Positions 34,702-44,368 of a DNA stretch of 64,000 nucleotides are shown here, piece after piece. Origin of the DNA: Martinezella lusitana. GTDB taxonomy: Bacteria; Pseudomonadota; Alphaproteobacteria; Rhizobiales; Rhizobiaceae. A program made the translations under genes and the position numbers. The stretch covers positions 1-64,000 of the forward strand of contig NZ_WUEY01000027.1 of assembly GCF_010668395.1 (NCBI RefSeq), given 5' to 3'. The notes beneath the pieces are model-generated. The model was not told where the DNA came from. It did no database searches and saw nothing but the letters and a program-made list of their open reading frames with translations. Within the stretch, counting starts at the first letter, position 1, and the number at the start of each line of letters is the position of its first letter.

Positions 34702-37700
34702 ATGACGGGCGGACACCGGCAACGCATCCTGACGATCCCGGCGGGACTGCCCTTCCTGAAGACGCTTGCAGCGGCACTTTGCGATGGCCGGCTGACGGAG
34801 CATTTCCGCCATGATCCGAACGACCCGCTGTCGCTTGCCAAGGTCAGCATCTTCCTGCCGACGCGACGTGCGGCGCGCGTGCTGCGCTCGGAATTCGTCG
34901 ATCTCCTTGGCGGCCGCTCCGCCATCCTGCCCGTCATTCGCCCGCTTGGCGAAACCGACGACGACAGCGGCTATTTCGAGGAAGCGCTGCCTGAAACGGC
35001 CGATCTGGCGCAGCCGCTTGCCAATACGGCGCGGCTGCTGGAACTGGCGCGGCTGATCCTTGCCTGGCGCAACAAGCTGCCGCAGATCGTGCGCGACATT
35101 CACTCCGACTCGCCGCTGGTGGCGCCCGCGAGCCCGGCCGACGCCATATGGCTCGCACGCAATCTGGCCGAACTCATCGATTCGCTGGAAACCGAGGATC
35201 GCGAGTGGAGCGAGCTTGCCAATCTCAGCGCCGAAGACCATGCGCTCTGGTGGCAGCTGACGGCCGAGTTCCTGCGCATCGCCAGCGCCTTCTGGCCAGC
35301 ACGCCTGGAGGAGCTCGGCAAGTCTTCGCCAGCCCGCAACCGCAACGCCATTCTGCGCGCCGAGGTGCAGCGGATGTCCACCATGCGGCACCCTGGGCCT
35401 GTCATCATTGCGGGTTCGACCGGCTCAGTGCCGGCAACGGCGGAGCTGATCGCAGCCGTGGCCTCCCTGCCGCAAGGCGTGATCGTGCTTCCCGGCCTCG
35501 ATCTTGCGATGCCGGAAGAGGACTGGCAGCTCGTAGCGCCGGAAACGTCCATCGGCGAGAGAGCCGATCCGACCACACGCAGCCACCCGCAATATGGCCT
35601 CTCGCTGCTGCTGAAGCGACTGCAGGTCACCCGTCACGATGTCGAAACCATTGCGGATGCGGCGGAAACCCTGCAGATGCGCGCGCAGGTCCTCTCCCGT
35701 GCGCTGGCGCCGGCCAAGGCGACGAGTGGCTGGGGAACTTGGCGCAAGACACTCGCTGCCGACGCAATTGCCCGCGCATTTGCCGACGTGGCTCTCATCG
35801 AGGCCGCCAACGAGCGCGAGGAAGCAACGGCAATCGCCATTGCGCTGCGGCTGGCCCTGGACAAGCCGGGGCGTGACGGCGGCGAGAGCCAGGCGGCGCT
35901 GATTACGCCCGACCGCAATCTGGCCCGGCGGGTGACCGCCGAACTTGCCCGCTTCGGCATCGTCGCCGACGACTCGGCCGGCACCCCGCTGAACGCCACG
36001 CCGCAAGGCACGCTGCTGCAATTGCTGCTGGAGGCGGCGCTTCGTCCCGGCGATCCCGTCGCCGTCGTCGCGTTGCTGAAGCATCCCCTCGCCCTGTTCG
36101 GTCTGCCCGCGGAGATACGTCAGCCGGGCGTCGACGCGCTGGAAATCCTGGCGCTTCGCGGTGGTGTCGCCAATGTCGACATCGGCGGGCTGGAAGCCTT
36201 GCTCGACGAGCGGGTGGCGGAACAGGCCAACGACCGTCACGCGCCGCAATGGCGCAAATCGCTGCCGCCCGAAGCCATAGAGCAGGCGCGCGGACTGGCT
36301 CGACGGGTGACTGCGGCATGTGAACCGCTGGTATCGGCGCTTGCCCTCCCCTCTTCCGAGGGGCTTCCGACCCTTTCGGATTGGGCCGAGCGCACCGGCC
36401 GGGCTTTGGAAGCCGCGGCAGTGGACGAGCGCGGCAGCCTGGCCGGCCTCTGGTCCGGCGAAGCCGGAGACACGCTTGCAAGCCTGCTCAGAGATGTCAT
36501 CGAGACCGATGGTCAGCTCAAGGCCGACGGGGTGCAATGGATCGATATCATGGCAGCGCTCTGCGTCGGACAGGCGGTGAAGCCGCGCGCGCTCAGCCAT
36601 CCGCGCCTCTTCATTTTCGGTACGCTGGAAGCGCGTTTGCAGAGCGTCGATACGCTGATCCTCGGCGGGTTGAACGAGGGTTCCTGGCCGGGGCAAACGG
36701 CAAACAATCCCTTCATCTCCCGCAGCATGAAGACGGAGATCGGCCTTGAGCCGCCGGAGCGCCGCATCGGCCAGCTCGCGCACGATTTCGAAATGGCGAA
36801 CGGCACCCGCGACCTGATCTACTCCCGCGCGCTGCGTCAAGGCTCGACGCCGACGGTCGCATCGCGCTGGCTGCAGCGGCTGATCGCGCTCGGCGGCAAG
36901 GAGCTGGAAGAAGACATGAAGGCCCGAGGCGACCAGTATCGCCACTGGGCGGCCATGATCGACGAGGGCGAAAACCAGGCCCCGGCGCTGCGACCGGCAC
37001 CGAAGCCACCCGTGGAGCTGCAGCCGAAAAGCTATTCCTTCAGCGAAGTCGGGCGGCTGCGCCGCGACCCCTACTCCATCTATGCCCGGCGCGTGCTGCG
37101 GCTCGATCCGGTCGATCCGTTCAACCGCGATCCCGGCCCGGCCGAGCGCGGCACGCTCTACCACAAGATCATCGACCGCTTCGTGCGCGAAGGACATGTT
37201 GCCGGCACGCCGGACGCGACGCTGGCCATGGATCGCATCATCGCAGACCTCTTCGATGCCGAACGGCTGCCCGTTCACATCGACAGCGTCTGGCGGCCGC
37301 GCTTTCGCGAAGTGGCGCGGGCTTTCCTTGACTGGGAAGCGGAACGGCGGCCTCAGCTTCGCGAAACGGCGACGGAAGTGCCCGCCGGCGTCAAGATCGA
37401 GCCGATCGGCATCCGGCTGACGGGGGTCGCGGACCGCATCGACATCAAGAGCGACAGGGGAGCCGACCTCATCGACTACAAGACCGGCTCCAACCCGTCG
37501 CCATCGCAGGCCCGCGCGCTGCTCGATCCGCAGCTGGCGTTGGAAGCCTATGCGCTCAAGGAAGGCGCGTTCCGCAATATCGGCACGCTGGTCCCCGAGA
37601 ATCTGCTTTACGTTCGTCTCCGGCCCGGCGATCGCTTCAAGGTCGATCAGGTCAACAACGAGCACTCCACCCGCGGCGGCAAGACGGAAACGAAGTCGGC

Positions 37701-37893
37701 TATGGATCTGGCGCAGGAGTCGATGGACCAGCTCGTCAGATTCGTCTCGCTGCTGCAATCTGGCGAAAAGGGCTTTTCCTCGCGGCTGATTCCGGCCCAG
37801 CAGTTCGAATATGGCGGCGATTACGACCACCTCGCCCGCGTGTCGGAATGGTCTACGGCCGAGACCGAGCAGGAAGGCGGCGGCGATGAGTGA
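34702..37893 (+). CDS. addB: Double-strand break repair protein AddB
   Basis: 1063 aa, alphaproteobacterial AddB. The C-terminal RecB-like nuclease domain has DLIDYKTGSNPS (D-x-K type) near residue 920. The N-terminus (ILTIPAGLPFLKTLA) lacks the Walker A motif that Gram-positive AddB has, and the cysteines of the Fe-S-binding nuclease are not evident. It works with AddA in end resection and recombination. It overlaps addA by 8 nt. Confidence 0.95.
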   Translation: MTGGHRQRILTIPAGLPFLKTLAAALCDGRLTEHFRHDPNDPLSLAKVSIFLPTRRAARVLRSEFVDLLGGRSAILPVIRPLGETDDDSGYFEEALPETADLAQPLANTARLLELARLILAWRNKLPQIVRDIHSDSPLVAPASPADAIWLARNLAELIDSLETEDREWSELANLSAEDHALWWQLTAEFLRIASAFWPARLEELGKSSPARNRNAILRAEVQRMSTMRHPGPVIIAGSTGSVPATAELIAAVASLPQGVIVLPGLDLAMPEEDWQLVAPETSIGERADPTTRSHPQYGLSLLLKRLQVTRHDVETIADAAETLQMRAQVLSRALAPAKATSGWGTWRKTLAADAIARAFADVALIEAANEREEATAIAIALRLALDKPGRDGGESQAALITPDRNLARRVTAELARFGIVADDSAGTPLNATPQGTLLQLLLEAALRPGDPVAVVALLKHPLALFGLPAEIRQPGVDALEILALRGGVANVDIGGLEALLDERVAEQANDRHAPQWRKSLPPEAIEQARGLARRVTAACEPLVSALALPSSEGLPTLSDWAERTGRALEAAAVDERGSLAGLWSGEAGDTLASLLRDVIETDGQLKADGVQWIDIMAALCVGQAVKPRALSHPRLFIFGTLEARLQSVDTLILGGLNEGSWPGQTANNPFISRSMKTEIGLEPPERRIGQLAHDFEMANGTRDLIYSRALRQGSTPTVASRWLQRLIALGGKELEEDMKARGDQYRHWAAMIDEGENQAPALRPAPKPPVELQPKSYSFSEVGRLRRDPYSIYARRVLRLDPVDPFNRDPGPAERGTLYHKIIDRFVREGHVAGTPDATLAMDRIIADLFDAERLPVHIDSVWRPRFREVARAFLDWEAERRPQLRETATEVPAGVKIEPIGIRLTGVADRIDIKSDRGADLIDYKTGSNPSPSQARALLDPQLALEAYALKEGAFRNIGTLVPENLLYVRLRPGDRFKVDQVNNEHSTRGGKTETKSAMDLAQESMDQLVRFVSLLQSGEKGFSSRLIPAQQFEYGGDYDHLARVSEWSTAETEQEGGGDE

Positions 37894-40800
37894 GTTTCCC
37901 GCCGACGATATCGCCTCCCTGCCGGAAAGCGACGATCCCGGCGTCTGGATCAGCTGGACGACGATCCAGCAATCCATCGCCTCCGATCCCGAACGCTCGG
38001 CCTGGGTCTCGGCCAATGCCGGCTCCGGCAAGACGCATGTGCTGACGCAGCGTGTCATTCGCCTGCTTCTGGCCGGCGCCCGCCCCTCGGCCATTCTCTG
38101 CCTGACCTATACGAAGGCGGCAGCATCCGAAATGTCGAACCGCGTCTTCGACCGGCTGGCGGCCTGGGCGACGATGCCCGACGAAGAGTTGAAGACACGC
38201 ATCGCCGATATCGAAGGCAGGGAGCCCGATCTCTTCAAGCTTGCCGAGGCGCGCCGGCTATTTGCCAAGGCGCTCGAAACGCCGGGCGGCCTGAAGATCC
38301 AGACCATCCATGCCTTTTGCGAAGCCCTGCTGCATCAATTCCCGCTCGAGGCAAACGTCGCCGGGCATTTCTCCGTTCTTGACGACCGGGCGGCAGAGAC
38401 GCTGCTTGAAGACGCGCGCCGTGCGCTGCTGACCTCGACGACGCCGCAGGGCGATGCCGGACTGGCGCGGGCCTTCGACTATGTGCTCGATCTCGGCGAC
38501 GAATCGGGGCTCGAGACGCTGCTCGGCGATATCGTCGCCAATCGCAATGCCATCCGCCGCTTCACCGAGGCGGCCGAACGCCGGGGCGGTCTCGACAATG
38601 CTCTGCTTGCCCGGCTCGGCCTTTCGCCCGGCGAGACGGAAACGAGCATTGCGGAGCAATATTGGCCGCTCCCCGGCCTCTCGGGCGCGACGCTGGAGCT
38701 TTATCTCACGCTCGCCGACCAGAAGGGCGGCGCCAAGGCGCAGGAGGCCGCTTATGCGCTGCGCCTCGCCAAGCGCGAGGCAGACCCGCTCGCCCGCGCC
38801 GATATCCTCGAAAAGGCCGTGCTCACCGCCAAGGGCGAGCCGAAGTCGGACAGCCAGTTCTTCGTCAAGGCCATGCTGGCCGACGCTCCGGCGCTGGCCG
38901 AGGCGGTGGCTGAAGCACGCGCCCATGTCGTTGCCTGCCGTGACCGGCTGAAGCTGATGCGGATGTATCGGGCCACCAGCGCCGCCCTCGTTCTCGCCGA
39001 CCGGCTGAACCGCGACTACGAGGAGCTGAAGAAGCGGCGGAGCCAGCTCGATTTCGAAGACCTCATTACCCGCACGGCCGATCTTCTGACCAAGAAGGAT
39101 GTCGGGCCCTGGATCCACTACAAGCTGGATCAGGGCATCGATCACATTCTGGTGGACGAGGCGCAGGATACCAGCCCGATCCAGTGGAGCGTCATCCAGT
39201 CGCTGGCGGAGGATTTCTTCTCCGGCGACAGCGCCCGCCCGACGCTGCGGACGATCTTCGCCGTCGGTGACGAGAAGCAATCCATCTACTCGTTCCAGGG
39301 CGCCCGGCCGGAACGCTTTTCCGAGGAGAGCGACCGCACCCGGCGGCGGGTGGATGTCAGCGGCCGGAAATTTTCATCGATCCGCCTGCCCCTCTCCTTC
39401 CGCTCGACGGCGGACGTGCTCGGCGCCGTCGACCACGTCTTCACCAGCCCGGACAATGCCCGGGGACTGAGCGCCGTCAACGAGCCCGTGGTGCATCGTT
39501 CCAGCCGCATCGGCCATCCCGGCGCGGTCGATCTCTGGGAAATCATCGCACCCGAACCGGCCGCCAAGGAAGAAGACTGGACGGCGCCTTTCGATTCGAC
39601 TCCCGAAAGCGCGCCTGCCGCCATCCTGGCCCGGCGGATGGCGCAGGCGATCGGCAATCTTGTCGGTCGGGAAAAGATCATCGAGAAGGGCAAGGCCCGC
39701 TTTATCGAGGCCGGCGACATTCTCGTGCTGGTGCGCAAGCGCGACAGCTTCGTCAACGCGCTGACCCGCGCCCTGAAACGACGCGGCAATATCCCCGTCG
39801 CGGGTGCCGACCGGCTGGTGCTGACAAGCCATATCGCCATTCAGGATCTCCTCGCACTCGGCCGCTTCCTGCTGCTGCCGGAAGACGATCTCTCGCTTTG
39901 CGCCCTGCTCAAGAGCCCGCTGTTCGACCTCAGCGAAGAGGATGTCTTCGCAATCGCGGCCTATCGCGATGACGAGGAGAGCGTCTGGAGCCACTTGCAG
40001 AGATTTGCCGGCGACGGCCACGAGCGCTTCGTGCAAGCGGTCGAACACTTGAGAACCTTCCTTGCCCTGTCGAAAAGCCTGGCCGTGCATGATTTCTATG
40101 CGCGCGTGCTCGGCAGCTTCGGCGGCCGGCGGAAGTTCCTGGCGCGCCTCGGCACCGAGGTCAGCGACATTCTCGACGAATTCCTGACCTTCACGCTCGA
40201 CCACGAGACGAGCGGCCTGCCCGGCCTGCAATCCTTCATCTCGACGCTGGAGCTGGAAGCGCCGACCGTCAAGCGCGAGCAGGACAAGGGCCGCAACGAG
40301 GTGCGGATCATGACGGTGCACGCCTCGAAGGGGCTGGAAGCGCCGATCGTGTTCCTCGTCGATGGTGGCGGCAAGGCCTTTACCCATACCCATCTGCCGA
40401 AAATGCGGCTGATCGAAACCGGCAGGGACGAGATTCCGCTGCCGGTCTGGGTTCCGGTCTCGGCGCTCGCCAATTCGCTGACGCTGGCCGATACCGCGCG
40501 GCTGCAGGCATTGGCCGAGGAGGAGTATCGCCGCCTGCTCTATGTCGGCATGACGCGCGCCGCCGACCGGCTGATCATCTGCGGCTATCGCGGCATCCGG
40601 GAAAATGCCGATACCTGGCACGCCATGATTTCCGCAGCGTTGCGGCAGGACGAGAAGCACTGCACGCAGAAGACATTTTCCGGACCCGATGGCGACTGGG
40701 AAGGCTTGAGCTGGCGGGTCGCCCAGGTCCAGCTCGATTTCGAGACCGCCAGAGAGCACGAAAGGCATGCGGAACGGCTGGAGTTGCCGGCGGGTCTCAG

Positions 40801-41452
40801 CCGGCCATTGCCACCACAAAGAAGCCTGCCGCGGCCGCTGAGCCCCTCCGGTATCGGCATCGTCATCGACGAGGAAGCCGACGACCTGCTCGTGACCTCG
40901 GCGCTCTTCGGCGAAAAGACCAAGTCCGACCGCGCCCTGCAGAAGGGCCGCTTCATTCACCGCATGCTGCAGATATTGCCTGAAATCGCGCCTGACGACC
41001 GCGCCGATGCCGCCCGGCGCTATGCCGAACGGGCCGCGCGCTTCTGGCCGCAGGCCGAGCGGGACGCGCTGGTCAATTCCGTCATGGCGCTGCTGGCGCA
41101 TCCAGATCTGCAGGGCACCCTCAGCGCCCATGCGCAGGCGGAAGTCTCGATCATGGGCACGCTGGCGCTCGACAACCGGTCCTACGCCGTGTCGGGCCGT
41201 ATCGACCGCCTGGCCGTGCTCGACGATCGTGTCGTCATTCTCGACTACAAGACGAACCGCGTGCCCCCCGGCGAGGAAAGCACCATTCCCTTCGCGCACA
41301 GGGCCCAGCTCGCGATCTACCGCGAAATCCTTGCGCCGCTCTACCCGGGAAAACGCATCGACTGCATGCTGGTCTACACCGAAAACGCCGCGATCTACAC
41401 GCTGTCCGACAAGGCACTTGCATTGGCGCTTGCGGAGCTCAAGACAAAGTGA
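37886..41452 (+). CDS. addA: Double-strand break repair helicase AddA
   Basis: 1188-aa UvrD-type helicase-nuclease. Walker A is ANAGSGKT (residues 43-50), Walker B VDEAQDTSPIQW, and helicase motifs VGDEKQSIYSFQGA, VHASKGLEAPIV and YVGMTRAADR are all present. The C-terminal nuclease motif is ILDYKTNR. The start at 37886 overlaps the addB stop; a longer frame from 37811 lies inside addB. AddAB processes double-strand breaks as RecBCD does elsewhere. Confidence 0.97.
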   Translation: MSEFPADDIASLPESDDPGVWISWTTIQQSIASDPERSAWVSANAGSGKTHVLTQRVIRLLLAGARPSAILCLTYTKAAASEMSNRVFDRLAAWATMPDEELKTRIADIEGREPDLFKLAEARRLFAKALETPGGLKIQTIHAFCEALLHQFPLEANVAGHFSVLDDRAAETLLEDARRALLTSTTPQGDAGLARAFDYVLDLGDESGLETLLGDIVANRNAIRRFTEAAERRGGLDNALLARLGLSPGETETSIAEQYWPLPGLSGATLELYLTLADQKGGAKAQEAAYALRLAKREADPLARADILEKAVLTAKGEPKSDSQFFVKAMLADAPALAEAVAEARAHVVACRDRLKLMRMYRATSAALVLADRLNRDYEELKKRRSQLDFEDLITRTADLLTKKDVGPWIHYKLDQGIDHILVDEAQDTSPIQWSVIQSLAEDFFSGDSARPTLRTIFAVGDEKQSIYSFQGARPERFSEESDRTRRRVDVSGRKFSSIRLPLSFRSTADVLGAVDHVFTSPDNARGLSAVNEPVVHRSSRIGHPGAVDLWEIIAPEPAAKEEDWTAPFDSTPESAPAAILARRMAQAIGNLVGREKIIEKGKARFIEAGDILVLVRKRDSFVNALTRALKRRGNIPVAGADRLVLTSHIAIQDLLALGRFLLLPEDDLSLCALLKSPLFDLSEEDVFAIAAYRDDEESVWSHLQRFAGDGHERFVQAVEHLRTFLALSKSLAVHDFYARVLGSFGGRRKFLARLGTEVSDILDEFLTFTLDHETSGLPGLQSFISTLELEAPTVKREQDKGRNEVRIMTVHASKGLEAPIVFLVDGGGKAFTHTHLPKMRLIETGRDEIPLPVWVPVSALANSLTLADTARLQALAEEEYRRLLYVGMTRAADRLIICGYRGIRENADTWHAMISAALRQDEKHCTQKTFSGPDGDWEGLSWRVAQVQLDFETAREHERHAERLELPAGLSRPLPPQRSLPRPLSPSGIGIVIDEEADDLLVTSALFGEKTKSDRALQKGRFIHRMLQILPEIAPDDRADAARRYAERAARFWPQAERDALVNSVMALLAHPDLQGTLSAHAQAEVSIMGTLALDNRSYAVSGRIDRLAVLDDRVVILDYKTNRVPPGEESTIPFAHRAQLAIYREILAPLYPGKRIDCMLVYTENAAIYTLSDKALALALAELKTK

Positions 41453-41526
41453 AATACCAAATATTGAAATCTGGGCACCGCACCATCACATATCTAGCAA
41501 CCGCAAATCCTGGTAAGGAGCAGCCT

Positions 41527-41847
41527 ATGGCTACCGTTAAAGTCGATACCTCCAACTTCGCCACCGAAGTGCTGCAGTCCGCAGAGCCTGTCGTCGTTGA
41601 TTTCTGGGCCGAATGGTGCGGTCCGTGCAAGATGATCGCTCCGGCTCTCGAAGAGCTCGCCGTACAGTTCGAAGGCAAGGTCAAGGTTGCCAAGCTCAAC
41701 ATCGACGAAAACCCGGAACTGGCCGCCCAGTTCGGCGTTCGCTCGATCCCGACGCTTGCCATGTTCAAGGCCGGCGAAGTCGCTGACATCAAGGTCGGCG
41801 CCGCTCCCAAGACGGCCCTGCAGAACTGGATCTCCAGCGCATCCTGA
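41527..41847 (+). CDS. trxA: Thioredoxin 1
   Basis: 106 aa with the active site WCGPC (Cys31, Cys34), FWAEW before it and the cis-Pro in RSIPTLAMF. It is the general cytoplasmic disulfide reductant. ATG 41527 has AAGGAG 8-9 nt upstream; the longer frame from 41449 overlaps addA and is rejected. A strong terminator follows. Confidence 0.98.
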   Translation: MATVKVDTSNFATEVLQSAEPVVVDFWAEWCGPCKMIAPALEELAVQFEGKVKVAKLNIDENPELAAQFGVRSIPTLAMFKAGEVADIKVGAAPKTALQNWISSAS

Positions 41848-41869
41848 TCGGTATCGATCGCATGAACTG

Positions 41870-41900
41870 AAAAGCCCCGCTTCGGCGGGGCTTTTTTGTT
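41870..41900 (+). terminator. trxA terminator
   Basis: AAAAGCCCCGC-TTC-GGCGGGGCTTTTTTG: near-perfect stem, tight loop and T-run, 22 bp past the trxA stop. It also faces the convergent folC. Confidence 0.93.
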
Positions 41901-41913
41901 GGTCGGAGAACGC

Positions 41914-41940
41914 GGGCCGTCTCGAACCACGAGGGCGGGT
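41914..41940. repeat. 27-bp dispersed repeat (type E, copy 2)
   Basis: Identical over 27 nt to 21838-21864 in the pckA terminator. Here it lies between the convergent trxA and folC genes, next to the trxA terminator, without the left arm present in the other copy. Confidence 0.75.
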
Positions 41941-41963
41941 GGTGAATAACAACTCCGCCGGAT

Positions 41964-43316
41964 TTACCGCGGCGGCGTGCCGTTTTCGGCAAGGACATCG
42001 CCGACCAGATAGAGCGAGCCGCCGATCAGAATGCGCGGGGCGGCCAAATCCGTCGCCTCGACGGCCGTGATCGCGTCCAACGCCTCGATGACGCTCGACA
42101 TGGGCTCGGCGATGAGCCCGGCATCATAGGCGGCGTTCGCCAGGATGACCGGGTCGATCATCGCGTCGCTGCCGCGGATCGGCACGCAGTAGACCTTCTC
42201 GGCCAGACCGGCAAAGGCCTTGAAATAGCCGACCGGATCCTTGGTGTTGATCATGCCGATGATCAGAAACAACGGTCGCGGCCGGCGCTCCTCGAAATTC
42301 GCCATGGCCTCGGCGATGACTTCGCCGGCGCCGGGATTGTGGCCGCCGTCGACCCAGATCTCCGCATGTGCCGGCGCGTGCGGCATCAGGTTGCCTTCCG
42401 TCAGCCGCTGCAGGCGGCCCGGCCATTCGACCGACGTCATCGCCTTTTCCATCATCGCCTCGGTGACGGCGAAGCCGGCGGCCTTGACGGCGCGTATGGC
42501 GGCGGCGGCATTGCCATATTGGTGGCGGCCCGGCAGGCGGGGCAGAGGCAGGTCGGCCAGGCCGAACTCGTCCTGATAAACCAGCTTGCCGTATTCCTCG
42601 TGGGCGGAAAAATCCTGGCCGAAAACGGCGGTCGGGCAACGAAGCCGCTCGGCCGTCGAGATCAGCACGTCGAGCGCGGCATCGTATTCCTGATGACCGA
42701 TGACGACCGGATGGCCCGATTTCATGATACCGGCCTTCTCGGCCGCAATCAGCTCGACCTGATCGCCGAGATAGGGCTGATGATCGAGCGAAATCGGCAT
42801 GATGACGGAAACGGCCGGATCGGAAATGACATTGGTGGCATCGAAGCGGCCGCCAAGGCCGACCTCGATGACCGCAACATCGGCCGGATGCTCCGCGAAA
42901 AGGAGGAACGTCGTGGCCGTCAGAATTTCGAAGACGGTGATCTTCTGTCCGTCATTGGCCTTGGCGATGCGGCGGAGCGCATCGGCGAACACGGCATCGT
43001 CGACGAGCTTGCCGTGATCTCCCTTGACGCCGATGCGATAGCGCTCGTGCCAGTTGACGAGATGCGGCGAGGTATGGACGTGAACGCTGTAGCCGCCGGC
43101 CTCAAGCAGGGCGCGGCAGAACGCCGTCACCGATCCCTTGCCGTTGGTGCCGGCGACATGGATCACGGGCGGCAATTTCCTGTGGGGGTTGCCGAGGGCG
43201 TCGAGCAGCCGGGTTATTCGCTCAAGAGAAAGATCGAAGCCCTTGGGGTGCAACCCCATGAGCTTCTCGATCTCCCGTGCTGCCTCGCTCATTGCGGATT
43301 GATCCATCGCCGTCAT
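41964..43316 (-). CDS. folC: Bifunctional folylpolyglutamate/dihydrofolate synthase
   Basis: 450 aa Mur-ligase-family enzyme. The ATP loop AGTNGKGSVTAF is near residues 55-66; the VGLGGRFDATN motif and DGGHNPGA motif of the family are present. It adds glutamate to dihydropteroate and folates. The ATG at 43316 has GGAGG six nt upstream, so the 610-residue longer frame is rejected. Last gene of trpFBA-accD-folC, 32 bp after accD. Confidence 0.95.
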   Translation of the reverse strand: MTAMDQSAMSEAAREIEKLMGLHPKGFDLSLERITRLLDALGNPHRKLPPVIHVAGTNGKGSVTAFCRALLEAGGYSVHVHTSPHLVNWHERYRIGVKGDHGKLVDDAVFADALRRIAKANDGQKITVFEILTATTFLLFAEHPADVAVIEVGLGGRFDATNVISDPAVSVIMPISLDHQPYLGDQVELIAAEKAGIMKSGHPVVIGHQEYDAALDVLISTAERLRCPTAVFGQDFSAHEEYGKLVYQDEFGLADLPLPRLPGRHQYGNAAAAIRAVKAAGFAVTEAMMEKAMTSVEWPGRLQRLTEGNLMPHAPAHAEIWVDGGHNPGAGEVIAEAMANFEERRPRPLFLIIGMINTKDPVGYFKAFAGLAEKVYCVPIRGSDAMIDPVILANAAYDAGLIAEPMSSVIEALDAITAVEATDLAAPRILIGGSLYLVGDVLAENGTPPR

Positions 43317-43348
43317 CCCGCACCTCCGCCTGTCGGCAATCGATGATG

Positions 43349-44260
43349 TCAGGCGCTCGCTGCTACCGGCAGAGCAGCGCCGTTCTTGCTCTTGGCCGAC
43401 ACGTCGTTTGCGGGCGCCTTGGTCAGGATCTTCAGGAGAGTCGCCAGGGTGTCCGGAATGTCGTGACGCTTGACGACCATGTCCACCATGCCATGCTCCA
43501 GCAGGTATTCCGACGTCTGGAAGCCTTCGGGAAGCTTTTCGCGCAGCGTCTGCTCGATCACACGCTTGCCGGCAAAGCCGATTTCGGCGCCGGGTTCGGC
43601 AAGATGGATATCGCCCAGCATGGCGTAGGAAGCCGTAACGCCGCCGGTCGTCGGGTTGGTCAGAACCACGACGTAGGGCTGGCCCGCTTCCTTCAGCATG
43701 TCGACGGCAACGGTCGTGCGCGGCAGCTGCATCAGCGACAGGATACCTTCCTGCATGCGTGCGCCGCCCGAAGCCGGGAACATGACCAGCGGGCATTTTT
43801 CGGCAATGGCGCGCTCGAAAGCCTTCACGATGGCTTCGCCGGCAGCCATGCCGAGCGAACCGCCGATGAAGTTGAATTCATGCACGACGGCCACCAGCTT
43901 CAGGCCACGGACCTTACCGACGCCGGCGAGGATCGTATCTTCCTGCTCGGTCTTGATGCGGCTGTCCTTCAGGCGATCGGTATATTTCTTCGAGTCGCGG
44001 AACTTCAACGGGTCCTGCGCGACCTTGGGCTGCGGCAGGGCTTCGTATTCGCCGTTGTCGAAGAGATCGGCAAGGCGGGCCTTGGCCGGCATCTTCATGT
44101 GGAAACCGGAAGCGGGGATGACCCACTTGTTCTCTTCCAGATCCTTGTGAAAGACCATTTCGCCCGTTTCCGGGCACTTGATCCAGAGATTCTCCGGAAC
44201 CTCGCGACGGCCCAGCATGGAATTGATCCGCGGGCGGACGTAGTTCGTGATCCAGTTCAA
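43349..44260 (-). CDS. accD: Acetyl-CoA carboxylase carboxyltransferase subunit beta
   Basis: 303 aa. The crotonase-like carboxyltransferase core is intact (FIGGSLGMAAGEA, PASGGARMQEG, NPTTGGVTASYAMLGD). The N-terminal zinc ribbon is degenerate: LWIKCPETGEMVFH and KWVIPASGFHM keep one of the four Cys expected in the two CxxC pairs. It starts with TTG, preceded by AGGAG. With AccA it transfers carboxyl to acetyl-CoA to start fatty acid synthesis; accD downstream of trpA is usual in rhizobia. Confidence 0.95.
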   Translation of the reverse strand: MNWITNYVRPRINSMLGRREVPENLWIKCPETGEMVFHKDLEENKWVIPASGFHMKMPAKARLADLFDNGEYEALPQPKVAQDPLKFRDSKKYTDRLKDSRIKTEQEDTILAGVGKVRGLKLVAVVHEFNFIGGSLGMAAGEAIVKAFERAIAEKCPLVMFPASGGARMQEGILSLMQLPRTTVAVDMLKEAGQPYVVVLTNPTTGGVTASYAMLGDIHLAEPGAEIGFAGKRVIEQTLREKLPEGFQTSEYLLEHGMVDMVVKRHDIPDTLATLLKILTKAPANDVSAKSKNGAALPVAASA

Positions 44261-44315
44261 TTCGAAACTCCTAATCGACCGAATTAATCGATATCCCAGT
44301 CGTCACCAAATGCCC

Positions 44316-44359
44316 ATAGGCCTTTTCCTCAATCCGCAGGGGATTGATGAGAGGCCTAT
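44316..44359 (-). other. Intercistronic hairpin between trpA and accD
   Basis: Outer arms ATAGGCCT (44316-44323) and AGGCCTAT (44352-44359) enclose inner arms TCAATCC (44329-44335) and GGATTGA (44341-44347). No T-run follows on the minus strand, so this is not a classical terminator. An mRNA-processing or stability element is possible. Confidence 0.5.
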
Positions 44360-44368
44360 ATGGGGAAA

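Noticed and set aside
35425..38094. 889-codon minus-strand frame over addB
   Set aside because: Antisense shadow of addB; rich in Arg, Gly and Asp without any domain.
41964..43796. 610-residue extended reading of folC
   Set aside because: The extension lies antisense to the accD 3' region and has no family similarity; ATG 43316 has a near-perfect ribosome-binding site.
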